64,000 nt of DNA. It comes from Desulfosporosinus sp049943955 (GTDB lineage Bacteria; Bacillota; Desulfitobacteriia; Desulfitobacteriales; Desulfitobacteriaceae). Position numbers and translations under genes: made by a program. The DNA lies in the NCBI RefSeq assembly GCF_049943955.1, contig NZ_JBNFTW010000004.1, positions 124,001 to 188,000 on the forward strand, written 5' to 3'. Under the pieces are notes generated by a model. That model saw only the letters and a program-made list of their open reading frames with translations, had not been told where the DNA came from and searched no databases. Positions 41,108 to 50,371 of this stretch are shown one piece after another; within the stretch, counting starts at the first letter, position 1; every line of letters begins with the position of its first letter.

Positions 41108-41465
41108 CCGCGTTGCCTTCTGGGGCGTAACAGCATGTTTATTGCTGGGATTTGCAGTTACAGATTATCAAGGTTTTTTGGGAAGTTTAGTAGGGTATTG
41201 GACCGGTTTTGGTTATACTAGTTGGGTCCACCGTGATACGCTAATCAGTTCAGAGCTGGATATACATAACGCAATAAGACACATGCGACGAAACTTTTTT
41301 TCCCGGTTAGGAGTAGTTACCTTAATTGTCGCCGCAGTGGGACGTTTTCAAAGAAGCTGGCTTCCTAGTTTAGCGATAGGGATTGCTGTGGGGTTGATAA
41401 TTTCTTTTATCACCGTTGCAATACAAAGAAATCATTTAGAAAGGGGGGAGGAAAAGAATGGCTGA
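41097..41465 (+). CDS. atpI: ATP synthase subunit I (AtpI)
   Basis: A 122-residue protein with four hydrophobic segments, the usual size and topology of AtpI, which helps assemble the c-ring. Sequence similarity in this family is weak and the call rests on topology and position between atpZ and atpB. It overlaps atpZ by 11 bp and atpB by 8 bp, so the three are translationally coupled. Confidence 0.75.
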   Translation: MRSSRVAFWGVTACLLLGFAVTDYQGFLGSLVGYWTGFGYTSWVHRDTLISSELDIHNAIRHMRRNFFSRLGVVTLIVAAVGRFQRSWLPSLAIGIAVGLIISFITVAIQRNHLERGEEKNG

Positions 41466-42216
41466 CGAAACCGTATTATGGCACTTGGGAAACATGACCT
41501 TTCACGCAAGAACATTAATTAATACTTGGCTGGTAATGGCTGCTATTTTAATATTTTGCTTAATAGGGGTTCGTAATTTAACAAGCGGCAAGCCGGGTAA
41601 AATGCAGAACGTCATGGAATGGATTGTCGACTTTGTTAAAACCCTGGTATCTGATAATATGAACTACGAACAAGGACGCCCACTCTTAGGTTATTTATTG
41701 ACGTTGATAATGTTTGTTTTCTTTTCTAATATGGTCAGTGTGATCCCAAACCTAACATTTGGCCTTTTCGAGAATTTTCACATAGACTTTGCCCATTTGA
41801 ATGAAATTTTTGCGCGTCAAGAGTATTTTTCAGCTGCACCCACTTCAGATATTAATGTTACCATGGCTTTAGCATTATTAACAATTATCTTGGTAGTAAG
41901 CCTGGGAATTAAAACTAAAGGGGCGCATTATTTCCATCACTTTGTAGAACCTAATCCGGTATTTGCGATTATTCACCTTATTGACTTATTGGCTAAGCCA
42001 TTGACGCTCGCCTTTCGTCTATTTGGAAATATCTTTGCCGGTGAGATTCTCGTCAAGGTTATTTGGATGCTACCAGGAATTAGTGTTCTTCCGGGAGTAT
42101 TGCCGCAAGTTGTTTGGCTGGCCTTTAGTATCTTTATCGGTGCCATCCAAGCATACGTATTCACGGTGCTGACTACCGCGTATATATCGCAGGCGGTTAC
42201 GCCCTCCGAGCACTAA
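41458..42216 (+). CDS. atpB: F0F1 ATP synthase subunit a
   Basis: A 252-residue membrane protein forming the proton path with the c-ring. The key arginine is in PLTLAFRLFGNIFAGE (helix 4), and IQAYVFTVLTTAYIS is the conserved C-terminal helix. AAAGGGGGGAGG gives a very strong ribosome site. Confidence 0.95.
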   Translation: MADETVLWHLGNMTFHARTLINTWLVMAAILIFCLIGVRNLTSGKPGKMQNVMEWIVDFVKTLVSDNMNYEQGRPLLGYLLTLIMFVFFSNMVSVIPNLTFGLFENFHIDFAHLNEIFARQEYFSAAPTSDINVTMALALLTIILVVSLGIKTKGAHYFHHFVEPNPVFAIIHLIDLLAKPLTLAFRLFGNIFAGEILVKVIWMLPGISVLPGVLPQVVWLAFSIFIGAIQAYVFTVLTTAYISQAVTPSEH

Positions 42217-42324
42217 TTTAACCGTTTTTGTCACCATTCTTGGGTCAGTTTTCAGTGAAGTTTTGAAGTTCACTGAGGGAATAATTTTTACTAATCATTG
42301 GAAATTATGAAGGGAGGAAATTTA

Positions 42325-42558
42325 ATGGAAGCGCATGCTGCAGCTGCACTCGGTGCAGGAATCGCTGCTGGATTAGCGGCCTTTGGAGCATCACTCGGTA
42401 ATGGTAATGTTATTAGCAAAACGATTGAGGGTATCGCCCGTCAACCAGAGGCTAAAGCAACATTACAATCAACCATGTTTATCGGTGTAGGCTTGGTTGA
42501 GGCTCTGCCACTCCTTAGCTGGGTCGTTGGACTGTTGTTGATGTTTACAGTGAAGTAG
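42325..42558 (+). CDS. atpE: F0F1 ATP synthase subunit c
   Basis: A 77-residue two-helix hairpin. The polar loop is RQPEA and the ion-carrying glutamate is in GVGLVEALPLLSW. Helix 1 lacks the Gln and helix 2 lacks the Ser/Thr after Glu that mark Na+-binding rings, so the ring should use H+ (inference). I chose ATG 42325 after GGGAGG; an in-frame ATG at 42298 would add nine residues with no family match. A G/C-rich hairpin follows before atpF. Confidence 0.95.
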   Translation: MEAHAAAALGAGIAAGLAAFGASLGNGNVISKTIEGIARQPEAKATLQSTMFIGVGLVEALPLLSWVVGLLLMFTVK

Positions 42559-42596
42559 GTTCGTATGATGGGCTAAACGGATTGCGCCTATCTTAA

Positions 42597-42624
42597 TCAA
42601 GGGGGGACGTAAGTTCCCCCTTGA
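42597..42624 (+). other. Intercistronic hairpin between atpE and atpF
   Basis: TCAAGGGGGGAC-gtaa-GTTCCCCCTTGA (12-bp arms, one G-T pair), followed by A's rather than T's. It suits an mRNA-stability element that raises subunit c yield over subunit b. Confidence 0.65.
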
Positions 42625-42670
42625 AAAAAATCATCCCGACGACAATCAGACTCGAGAGGGGGGTAGACCA

Positions 42671-43168
42671 TTGGGTGGGAATCCTATTCAATTTGACTGG
42701 ACATTAGTGGCTACAATTATATCATTCCTGCTGCTCGTTTGGCTGCTGAAGGCGAAAGCATGGGGCCCGTTAATGAAAGTAATGGAAGAACGGCGGACTC
42801 ATATTGAATCAATGCTTTCCCAGGCAGAAAATGAACGAATACAGGCTGAACAAATAAAACGTGAATACCAAGAAGAAATGCGTAAAGCTCGTCAGGAAGC
42901 TCAAGAGGTGATCGCCAAGGCCACAAAGGTGAGTGAACAACGTGCCGCTGAAATCTTGGCTGAATCCCACGAAGAAGCTGAAAAAATCAAGAAATCTGCC
43001 CTTGTAGATATTGAAAGAGAACGGGATCGCGCAATTTCAGAAGTTAAGGCACAAGTTGCAGATCTGTCAGTTCTAGTGGCCGAAAAGATTATTCGCCAAA
43101 AGCTTGATCTGAAAGGCCAAGGGAATCTCATTGAACAATTCATTCAAGAAGTAGGGGAAATGCAATGA
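42671..43168 (+). CDS. atpF: F0F1 ATP synthase subunit b
   Basis: A 165-residue stalk protein: one N-terminal membrane helix (about 10-30) then a long charged coiled coil (about 40-150) that clamps F1. Start is TTG 42671 after GAGGGGGG. It overlaps atpH by 4 bp. Confidence 0.94.
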   Translation: MGGNPIQFDWTLVATIISFLLLVWLLKAKAWGPLMKVMEERRTHIESMLSQAENERIQAEQIKREYQEEMRKARQEAQEVIAKATKVSEQRAAEILAESHEEAEKIKKSALVDIERERDRAISEVKAQVADLSVLVAEKIIRQKLDLKGQGNLIEQFIQEVGEMQ

Positions 43169-43731
43169 TAAATGGATCACTTGCTCGCAGATACTCTCAG
43201 GCCTTGTTTGAAATTGCCTCGGAGACATCCCTTGAGTTAATTGATGCCGACTTGCGTGAACTTACTCAATTAGTTGAGGAAAATGATGAGGTCAAAAAAG
43301 TTTTGCTCCACCCACATATTTCGCTAAGCGAAAAGAAGTCGGTGATGGCAAAAATACTTAGAGATGACTTCAGTGAAACTGTCCGTCATTTTCTTTACCT
43401 GTTGATTGACCGCAAAAGAGAAAATCTCTTGCCGTTCATTCAACGTGAGTTTACCCGGTTGGCGGATGAGGCACGAAAAGTTGTGGAAGCAAAAGTGGCT
43501 AGCGCCATTGCCTTAAGCGCTTCTCAACTCGACGATCTCAAAAAGGCTATAGGCCGTATGACGGGGAAAGATGTCCGTCTAATCAGCGAAGTACGAGAAG
43601 AACTCATTGGGGGAGTTCTTATTCAAATCGGAGATCGCGTGATGGATGGAACCATTGCCCACGCTTTGGCAAAAATGCGTGAGGATTTACGTAAAAGCAC
43701 AGATAAACCTCAGGAAGTAGGGGTGAAATAA
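43165..43731 (+). CDS. atpH: F0F1 ATP synthase subunit delta
   Basis: A 188-residue peripheral-stalk subunit. ARRYSQALFEIA at the N-terminus and the C-terminal LIGGVLIQIGDRVMDGTI are diagnostic. It links subunit b to the top of F1. Coupled to atpF by an ATGA overlap. Confidence 0.95.
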   Translation: MINGSLARRYSQALFEIASETSLELIDADLRELTQLVEENDEVKKVLLHPHISLSEKKSVMAKILRDDFSETVRHFLYLLIDRKRENLLPFIQREFTRLADEARKVVEAKVASAIALSASQLDDLKKAIGRMTGKDVRLISEVREELIGGVLIQIGDRVMDGTIAHALAKMREDLRKSTDKPQEVGVK

Positions 43732-43735
43732 AAGG

Positions 43736-45244
43736 ATGAACTTGCGTCCAGAAGAAATTAGTTCTATTATCAGACAGCAAATTGAACGCTATGAATCGGC
43801 TGTCGATACCGTAGACGTCGGGACAGTTATCCAGGTTGGTGACGGAATTGCCCGTGTTTATGGTTTAGAAAAGGCCATGGCCGGTGAACTCTTAGAGTTT
43901 CCCGGTAAAGTATATGGCATGGCCATGAACCTTGAAGAAGATAATATTGGTTGCGTTATTCTTGGACCTTTCACGGGGATCAAAGAGGGCGATCAGGTCA
44001 AGAGAACAGGCCGGATCGTGGAAGTCCCTGTCGGCGAGGCTTTGATTGGCCGCGTTGTTAATGCTCTTGGTCAGCCTATTGATGGCAAAGGCGAAATTGT
44101 AACGGATAAATTCCGTCCCATTGAAAACCGGGCATCTGGTGTTATTTCCCGGAAATCAGTGCATGAACCTGTGCAAACTGGTCTTAAATCAATTGATGCT
44201 ATGGTACCCATTGGCCGTGGTCAGCGGGAGTTAATTATCGGTGACCGTGAAACAGGTAAAACTGCTGTGGCAATCGATACGATTATTAACCAAAAAGGCC
44301 AAGATATGATTTGTATCTATGTAGCTGTCGGACAAAAAGCTTCAACAGTTGCCAGCGTCGTACAAAAATTAGAAGAAAACGACGCTATGAAATACACGAT
44401 TGTCGTTGCTGCTACAGCTTCTGAATCAGCACCTATGGTTTATATTGCGCCTTATTCTGGTGCTGCCATGGGTGAAGAATTCATGTATAACGGCAAGCAT
44501 GTCTTGATCATTTATGATGATCTTTCGAAACAAGCGGTTGCTTATCGTGAACTTTCACTGCTTCTGAAGCGCCCACCAGGCCGTGAAGCATATCCTGGGG
44601 ATGTTTTCTACCTTCACTCCCGTCTATTGGAGCGGGCTGCCAAACTTTCAGACGAACTCGGCGCCGGTTCAATGACAGCACTCCCTATTATTGAGACTCA
44701 GGCTGGTGACGTTTCGGCCTATATTCCTACAAATGTTATTTCTATTACAGACGGTCAAATCTTTTTGGAATCAGACCTCTTCTACTCCGGTTTCCGTCCG
44801 GCTATCAACGTTGGTCTCTCCGTTTCTCGGGTAGGCGGCAGTGCGCAAATCAAAGCCATGAAACAAGTAGCAGGTCAGCTCCGTTTGGACCTTGCCAGCT
44901 ATCGTGAATTAGCAGCATTTGCCCAGTTTGGTTCTGATTTGGATAAAGTCACCCAAATGCGCCTTAATCGTGGTAAAGTGACAATGGAAATTCTTAAACA
45001 GGCCCAGTATGCAACCCTGCCTGTTGAAGAAGAAGTTGTTGTAATTTACGCGGCGGTTAAAGGTTTTACCGATGATATTGACGTTGAAAAGATTGGGAAA
45101 TTCGAGCAAGAGTACCTGCGTTTCATGCGCTCCGTTAAGGCTGACCTGTTGACTAAAATTCGCACCGAAAAGGCGCTCTCCAATGATATGATCGCCGAAC
45201 TGGAAAAGGCGATTAACGAATTTAAACAGGGGTTTGTGGCCTAG
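43736..45244 (+). CDS. atpA: F0F1 ATP synthase subunit alpha
   Basis: A 502-residue non-catalytic nucleotide-binding subunit. The P-loop is GDRETGKTAVAID, and the PAINVGLSVSRVGG signature of alpha/beta subunits is present. Length is normal. Four bp separate it from atpH. Confidence 0.97.
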   Translation: MNLRPEEISSIIRQQIERYESAVDTVDVGTVIQVGDGIARVYGLEKAMAGELLEFPGKVYGMAMNLEEDNIGCVILGPFTGIKEGDQVKRTGRIVEVPVGEALIGRVVNALGQPIDGKGEIVTDKFRPIENRASGVISRKSVHEPVQTGLKSIDAMVPIGRGQRELIIGDRETGKTAVAIDTIINQKGQDMICIYVAVGQKASTVASVVQKLEENDAMKYTIVVAATASESAPMVYIAPYSGAAMGEEFMYNGKHVLIIYDDLSKQAVAYRELSLLLKRPPGREAYPGDVFYLHSRLLERAAKLSDELGAGSMTALPIIETQAGDVSAYIPTNVISITDGQIFLESDLFYSGFRPAINVGLSVSRVGGSAQIKAMKQVAGQLRLDLASYRELAAFAQFGSDLDKVTQMRLNRGKVTMEILKQAQYATLPVEEEVVVIYAAVKGFTDDIDVEKIGKFEQEYLRFMRSVKADLLTKIRTEKALSNDMIAELEKAINEFKQGFVA

Positions 45245-45259
45245 ATTAAAAAGGAGTAG

Positions 45260-46111
45260 GTGAATGAGGTGGCAGGAGTACGCGATATTCGTCGCCGGAT
45301 CCGCAGTGTACGTAATATGCAGCAGATCACGAAGGCGATGAAAATGGTTTCCGCGGCCAAACTCAGAAAAGCCCAACAAAAACTTATCGCTGCCCGCCCG
45401 TATGCCAACCAATTGCAAGGAGTCTTGGAACGCCTATCACAGGCAGGGGATACTGTTCATCCGCTCTTAGTCAAGCGGCCTGTGCAAAAGGTGGTTTATG
45501 TGTTAATTACATCAGACCGTGGTCTCTGCGGAGGGTATAATGCTAACCTGATTCGGAAGACGTCCGGTTTGATTGCCGAAACGCCGCAAGATGTTAAGTT
45601 GGTGACGGTAGGCCGCAAAGGTCGGGATTTCTTCCGCCGCGGTAAAATTGAGTTTTTGGCTGAGTTTGTAGCGCTTGGCGATGATCCAAGTTTTAATCAA
45701 GCAAAAGAAATAGCTCAGGAAGTAGTTCGCCTTTACGAGCAAGGTGAAGCTGATGAAGTATATCTATTGTATACTGAGTTTGTTAGTGCTATTACGCAAA
45801 AACCTGCTCAAGTCAAATTGCTTCCCATCGAAAAACCTGAAGGTAAACACGGAAAACAATATATTTTTGAACCGTCTCCTGACGAAATCCTTGCAAGCTT
45901 ATTGCCGAAGTATGTTGAAACACAGATCTTCCGCTCAATCCTTGAAGGAAAAGCTAGTGAGCAAGGTGCCCGGATGACGGCTATGAGTTCGGCAACAGAT
46001 AATGCTACGGACATGATTGATCGGCTGTCACTTGCTATGAATAGAGCTCGACAGGCGGCAATTACCAAGGAAATATCTGAAATTGTCGGTGGAGCAGCAG
46101 CATTAGAATAA
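45260..46111 (+). CDS. atpG: F0F1 ATP synthase subunit gamma
   Basis: A 283-residue rotor subunit. N-terminal RRIRSVRNMQQITKAMKMVSA and C-terminal NRARQAAITKEISEIVGGA form the coiled-coil shaft; ITSDRGLCGGYN is the conserved middle block. Start could be GTG 45260 or GTG 45269. Confidence 0.96.
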   Translation: MNEVAGVRDIRRRIRSVRNMQQITKAMKMVSAAKLRKAQQKLIAARPYANQLQGVLERLSQAGDTVHPLLVKRPVQKVVYVLITSDRGLCGGYNANLIRKTSGLIAETPQDVKLVTVGRKGRDFFRRGKIEFLAEFVALGDDPSFNQAKEIAQEVVRLYEQGEADEVYLLYTEFVSAITQKPAQVKLLPIEKPEGKHGKQYIFEPSPDEILASLLPKYVETQIFRSILEGKASEQGARMTAMSSATDNATDMIDRLSLAMNRARQAAITKEISEIVGGAAALE

Positions 46112-46147
46112 GCTGCCGGAAATACCTAATAAGGAGGTTATGCGCCT

Positions 46148-47545
46148 GTGAAGAACGGCAAGGTATTGCAAGTCATGGGACCGGTAGTTGACGTTGCATT
46201 TGCACCCGATGAACTGCCGGAAATATATACTGCTATCAAGATCAAGGTTCCCGAGAAGAACATTGATCTAACCTTAGAAGCAGCTCAACATCTTGGGAAC
46301 GACACCGTACGCTGCGTAGCTATGTCCTCAACCGATGGTTTGCAAAGAGGCATTGAGGCTATAAACACCGGTGCGCCGATTACGATTCCTGTCGGACCCG
46401 CGACTCTTGGACGGATGGTTAATGTCTTAGGAGAACAAATTGATAATGTCGGAGAGATCAGTAATGAGCATACTTATCCGATCCACCGTCCGGCTCCGGC
46501 GTTTGAAGACCAAGAACCATCAACCCGTATTTTGGAAACCGGAATTAAAGTTATTGACTTACTGGCCCCCTACTCAAAGGGTGGAAAGATCGGACTCTTT
46601 GGTGGTGCCGGTGTTGGTAAGACAGTATTAATTATGGAACTCATTAATAACATTGCTAAGCAACACGGTGGTATCTCAGTATTTGCCGGTGTTGGTGAGC
46701 GGACTCGTGAAGGAAATGACCTTTATCACGAAATGAAAGAATCCGGCGTTATCGATAAGACCGCCATGGTGTTCGGACAAATGAACGAACCACCTGGAGC
46801 GCGTCTGCGTGTAGGGTTAACCGGACTGACCATGGCGGAGTACTTCCGTGATGAACAAGGTCAAGACGTGTTGCTCTTCATCGACAACATTTTCCGCTTT
46901 ACCCAAGCTGGATCTGAGGTTTCGGCTCTGCTTGGCCGGATGCCTTCCGCCGTTGGTTACCAGCCAACCTTAGCAACTGAGATGGGTCAATTGCAAGAGC
47001 GGATTACGTCTACTCGTACAGGTTCTATTACATCGGTACAAGCTATCTATGTGCCGGCCGATGACTTAACAGACCCGGCTCCGGCAACAGCATTTGCTCA
47101 CTTGGATGCTAAAACCGTTTTGTCCCGTGCTATTGCTGAAATCGGGATTTACCCTGCTGTGGACCCGCTGGATTCAACATCACGGATTCTTTCGCCGCAA
47201 GTACTTGGTGAAGAGCATTACGCGGTTGCCCGACAAGTTCAGCAGATTCTGCAAAAATATAAAGAGCTGCAAGATATTATTGCAATTCTGGGTATGGATG
47301 AGTTATCTGAAGAAGAGAAACTTATCGTTGCTCGAGCTCGTAAGATTCAGCGCTTCTTGTCACAGCCATTCTTCGTCGCAGAAAACTTTACGGGTTCGCC
47401 TGGAAAGTATGTGCCCTTGAAAGACACAATTCGTGGCTTTAAAGAAATTGCGGAAGGTAAATACGATGACATCTCTGAGGCCGCCTTCCTAATGGTGGGC
47501 CCCATTGAAGAAGTCGTTGAAAAAGCCAAGAAAATGGGGGCGTAA
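46148..47545 (+). CDS. atpD: F0F1 ATP synthase subunit beta
   Basis: A 465-residue catalytic subunit. The P-loop GGAGVGKT, the catalytic GERTREGNDLYHEM block and PSAVGYQPTLATEMG are intact. Start is GTG 46148 after AAGGAGG. Confidence 0.97.
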   Translation: MKNGKVLQVMGPVVDVAFAPDELPEIYTAIKIKVPEKNIDLTLEAAQHLGNDTVRCVAMSSTDGLQRGIEAINTGAPITIPVGPATLGRMVNVLGEQIDNVGEISNEHTYPIHRPAPAFEDQEPSTRILETGIKVIDLLAPYSKGGKIGLFGGAGVGKTVLIMELINNIAKQHGGISVFAGVGERTREGNDLYHEMKESGVIDKTAMVFGQMNEPPGARLRVGLTGLTMAEYFRDEQGQDVLLFIDNIFRFTQAGSEVSALLGRMPSAVGYQPTLATEMGQLQERITSTRTGSITSVQAIYVPADDLTDPAPATAFAHLDAKTVLSRAIAEIGIYPAVDPLDSTSRILSPQVLGEEHYAVARQVQQILQKYKELQDIIAILGMDELSEEEKLIVARARKIQRFLSQPFFVAENFTGSPGKYVPLKDTIRGFKEIAEGKYDDISEAAFLMVGPIEEVVEKAKKMGA

Positions 47546-47548
47546 GCC

Positions 47549-47956
47549 ATGGCAAGCACATTCACTCTAAACATTGTCTCTCCTGAAGGGAATATTCTGA
47601 AGGAAGACGTTGAGTTCGTTGTTCTGCCCGGTGGAGCCGGTGAGCTCGGTATTTTGCCTAACCATGCGCCGCTGATTGCAGGACTTGATGTCGGTGTTGC
47701 TCGTATTACTAGCAATGGCACAGTTAAACGTGTAGCAGTAGCAGGAGGTTTTGTAGAAGTTGCTGACAATTCTGCAACCATTTTGGCAGATACGGCAGAG
47801 CTAAGTGAAGCTATAGATCTTCAGCGTGCTATTGCGGCTAAAGAACGTGCAACTAAGCGTCTGTCATCACAAACCAGTGAAATTGATGTAAAACGGGCAG
47901 AGTTTGCCCTGCGTAAAGCTTTGGCTCGTATTAGCGCCTCAGAAAACAAAAAGTAA
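47549..47956 (+). CDS. atpC: F0F1 ATP synthase subunit epsilon
   Basis: A 135-residue subunit with an N-terminal beta-sandwich (VVLPGGAGELGILPNHAPLIAGL) and a C-terminal two-helix arm (about 90-130) that can inhibit ATP hydrolysis. It ends the operon, with a terminator 60 bp on. Confidence 0.95.
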   Translation: MASTFTLNIVSPEGNILKEDVEFVVLPGGAGELGILPNHAPLIAGLDVGVARITSNGTVKRVAVAGGFVEVADNSATILADTAELSEAIDLQRAIAAKERATKRLSSQTSEIDVKRAEFALRKALARISASENKK

Positions 47957-48015
47957 AATCAGGATGTGATCTCTTAACAGATTTCACGATCCATCTGGAA
48001 GAATATATGGTTTTA

Positions 48016-48051
48016 AAAGAAAGAGGACCCTTTAGGGTCCTTTTTCTTTTG
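48016..48051 (+). terminator. Terminator of the atp operon
   Basis: AGGACCC-ttta-GGGTCCT inside a longer A-rich/T-rich stem, then TTTTCTTTT. Confidence 0.9.
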
Positions 48052-48196
48052 GCTGCAATATCCAAACCAGTCAACTTTAAGGACTAGCTTACGTAAAAAT
48101 CCGAAAAATTTATTTGAAAGAATGCCAATAATATCGTTAGCTTTTGTTTGATTTGGCAAAACTAAATGTAAGTCAAAGGTGAGAGAGGTTTGAATT

Positions 48197-48853
48197 TTGA
48201 AAGACAGAGTTCTAAAAAAGTTTGAAAATCATAGCCGGTTCATCGGCATAATAATTATTTGTCATTTGCTTATAAGTATGAAAGCGAACACTTTAATGGC
48301 AAATAGTCAAAGAACTACGGAATGTAAACCTAATGAGACGATACCGTTACTATTAAATTCTAAATTTGCGGCAGGTAACCTCGCGACGGTTAAAGTGATC
48401 ATTTGGTTTGATAATCCTAAGCTTTCCATTGATCACTTAGCAAAGCCTCCTTTGAAGAATTGGACCTGGACTTCGAAGTACTCTCAAGCAGGAAATGGTA
48501 ATCAAGCGTTGACAATTTCAGGGGAAGGAATCGTAAATAAAATACAAGAACTTCAAGTGTATACGTGGTATACTATAATGGTGCCGAAAATTGCTAAAGA
48601 AGGCGGAAGGATATACTTCGATGAGCGTATTCCGGAAGGTCTTGATATATCTGCCTATTTAAACTACATACAAGCTCAGCCGGTTCAGTGGACCCTATCG
48701 AATAATTTAATATCCATTGCAGCCTATGAACAGCACCTTAACCCGAGGGTGAGGGTGGGCAAAGATTCCCTAAATCTACAAGTGCTTAGTCGGGGAACAG
48801 CAGGAAAAGGTGAAACAGTTTTAGCTATTCCTGTGTTACTGGAGGAATTTTAG
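48197..48853 (+). CDS. YwmB-like (DUF1779) secreted protein, tentative
   Basis: A 218-residue protein with an N-terminal hydrophobic stretch (about 14-36) that looks like a signal or anchor. The rest is mixed alpha/beta without enzyme motifs and ends GKGETVLAIPVLLEEF. In Bacillus, ywmB lies between the atp operon and murAA-spoIID, and this gene has exactly that position, which is the main support; the terminal motif resembles the YwmB C-terminus. No function is known. It has no strong ribosome site beyond GAGAGAGG and starts at TTG 48197. Confidence 0.55.
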   Translation: MKDRVLKKFENHSRFIGIIIICHLLISMKANTLMANSQRTTECKPNETIPLLLNSKFAAGNLATVKVIIWFDNPKLSIDHLAKPPLKNWTWTSKYSQAGNGNQALTISGEGIVNKIQELQVYTWYTIMVPKIAKEGGRIYFDERIPEGLDISAYLNYIQAQPVQWTLSNNLISIAAYEQHLNPRVRVGKDSLNLQVLSRGTAGKGETVLAIPVLLEEF

Positions 48854-48963
48854 ATCAATTAGAGAGGAAATTCGTCGAAATCAAGCAGGAGAAAATACTA
48901 GGTAGAGAGAATATTAGTTAGCTGTGCTAATTATAAACCTAGAATAGGGGGTGTCTTCATAAT

Positions 48964-50214
48964 TTGAGTAAGCTTATTATTACCGGCGGTAAACAGCTTG
49001 AAGGGACAATTACTGTAAGCGGAGCAAAAAATGCTGTACTGCCTATCATAGCTGCAAGTTTGCTTTGTGCTGAACCTATACGACTCGAGGATGCTCCAGA
49101 TTTACTCGATGTAAATATCATGAATCAGGTGATTTCCGCTTTGGGCGCAAAGGTTGTTCGGAAGGGTTCAACACTGGAAATACAAGCAAGTTCGATAGAT
49201 TGTATTGAGGCGCCATATGAACTCGTCTCTCAGATGAGAGCGTCGATTGTTACCATGGGCCCGGTTTTAGCTCGTCAAGGCCGTGTGCGAATTTCCCATC
49301 CCGGTGGGTGCGCCATAGGTTCCCGTCCTATAAACTGGCATCTGAAAGGTTTGGAAGCCTTAGGCGCAGAGGTTAAGATGGATCACGGGTTCCTCGATGT
49401 TACTGCGAAGGAGCTTAGAGGCGCCAGGATTTATTTGGATTATCCCAGTGTAGGCGCAACAGAAAATATTATGATGGCGGCGGTACTGGCTCAGGGAACA
49501 ACGCTGATTGAGAATGCAGCTCAAGAACCAGAAATTGTTGATTTAGCTACATTTATCAATGAAATGGGCGGAAAAGTTCGTGGTGCCGGAACGAGTATAA
49601 TTCATATTGAAGGGGTTCGGGAACTTCATGGTACTACGCATACGGTGATACCTGACCGCATAGAAGCAGGAAGTTATATGCTGATGGCTGCCGCGACAGG
49701 CGGAAATGTTTTAGTACAGAATGTCATCGCGGATCATCTTAAACCCCTAATCGCGAAAATGGAAGAGTCAGGAATTGGTATCAGCGAAGAAGGTGATGGA
49801 ATCCGGGTCGTTGGCGACGGTAACTATACTTCCGTTGATATTAAAACTCAAGTGCACCCCGGGTTTCCGACGGATTTACAGGCACCCTTTATGGCTTTCC
49901 TGACCAGAGCTAAAGGTACGGGGTTAATAACAGAAACTGTCTTTGAAAATCGTTTTATGCATGTCGATGAACTTAAACGCATGAGAGCAGAAATTAAGAT
50001 CGAAGGGCGAAGTGCCGTTGTTCAGGGGATTCAGCGTCTCAATGGAGCGCCTGTGACAGCGACGGATTTAAGAGCCGGTGCTGCCTTAATACTAGCTGCT
50101 TTAACGGCTGAAGGAACGTCTGAAATACGGGGAATTCAGCATATCGATCGAGGGTATGAGAAAGTAGAAGAAAAACTTTCTCGTATTGGAGGCAATATTA
50201 TTCGTTCGGAGTAA
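48964..50214 (+). CDS. murA: UDP-N-acetylglucosamine 1-carboxyvinyltransferase
   Basis: A 416-residue enzyme for the first committed step of peptidoglycan synthesis. K22-N23 and the catalytic C116 in HPGGCAIGSRPI (fosfomycin target) are present. Length is typical. Start is TTG 48964 after AGGGGG. The window has only this one murA; the second paralogue that lies near glpX in Bacillus is not here. Confidence 0.97.
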   Translation: MSKLIITGGKQLEGTITVSGAKNAVLPIIAASLLCAEPIRLEDAPDLLDVNIMNQVISALGAKVVRKGSTLEIQASSIDCIEAPYELVSQMRASIVTMGPVLARQGRVRISHPGGCAIGSRPINWHLKGLEALGAEVKMDHGFLDVTAKELRGARIYLDYPSVGATENIMMAAVLAQGTTLIENAAQEPEIVDLATFINEMGGKVRGAGTSIIHIEGVRELHGTTHTVIPDRIEAGSYMLMAAATGGNVLVQNVIADHLKPLIAKMEESGIGISEEGDGIRVVGDGNYTSVDIKTQVHPGFPTDLQAPFMAFLTRAKGTGLITETVFENRFMHVDELKRMRAEIKIEGRSAVVQGIQRLNGAPVTATDLRAGAALILAALTAEGTSEIRGIQHIDRGYEKVEEKLSRIGGNIIRSE

Positions 50215-50240
50215 TTCATTGCGTGGTTTTTAATTCAAAG

Positions 50241-50287
50241 ATGGGGTGATAACAAACTTGCTGTTTGTTATCACCCCATTTTGGTTT
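50241..50287 (+). terminator. Terminator after murA
   Basis: 17-bp perfect arms (50241-50257, 50263-50279), loop TTGCT, then TTTGGTTTT. Confidence 0.9.
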
Positions 50288-50311
50288 TAGGGTTCTTTTT
50301 ATATCTCTTGC

Positions 50312-50339
50312 CATATTCGAAAGTCAGTCTGCATAGATT
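50312..50339 (+). promoter_or_regulatory. Candidate sigma-E promoter of spoIID
   Basis: CATATT (50312-50317), 14-bp spacer, CATAGATT (50332-50339), close to the mother-cell sigma-E consensus (ATATT / CATACAAT). spoIID is sigma-E-dependent in Bacillus. Confidence 0.6.
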
Positions 50340-50371
50340 GAAGAGAAGGCTTGGACTTTGGGGGGGACACA

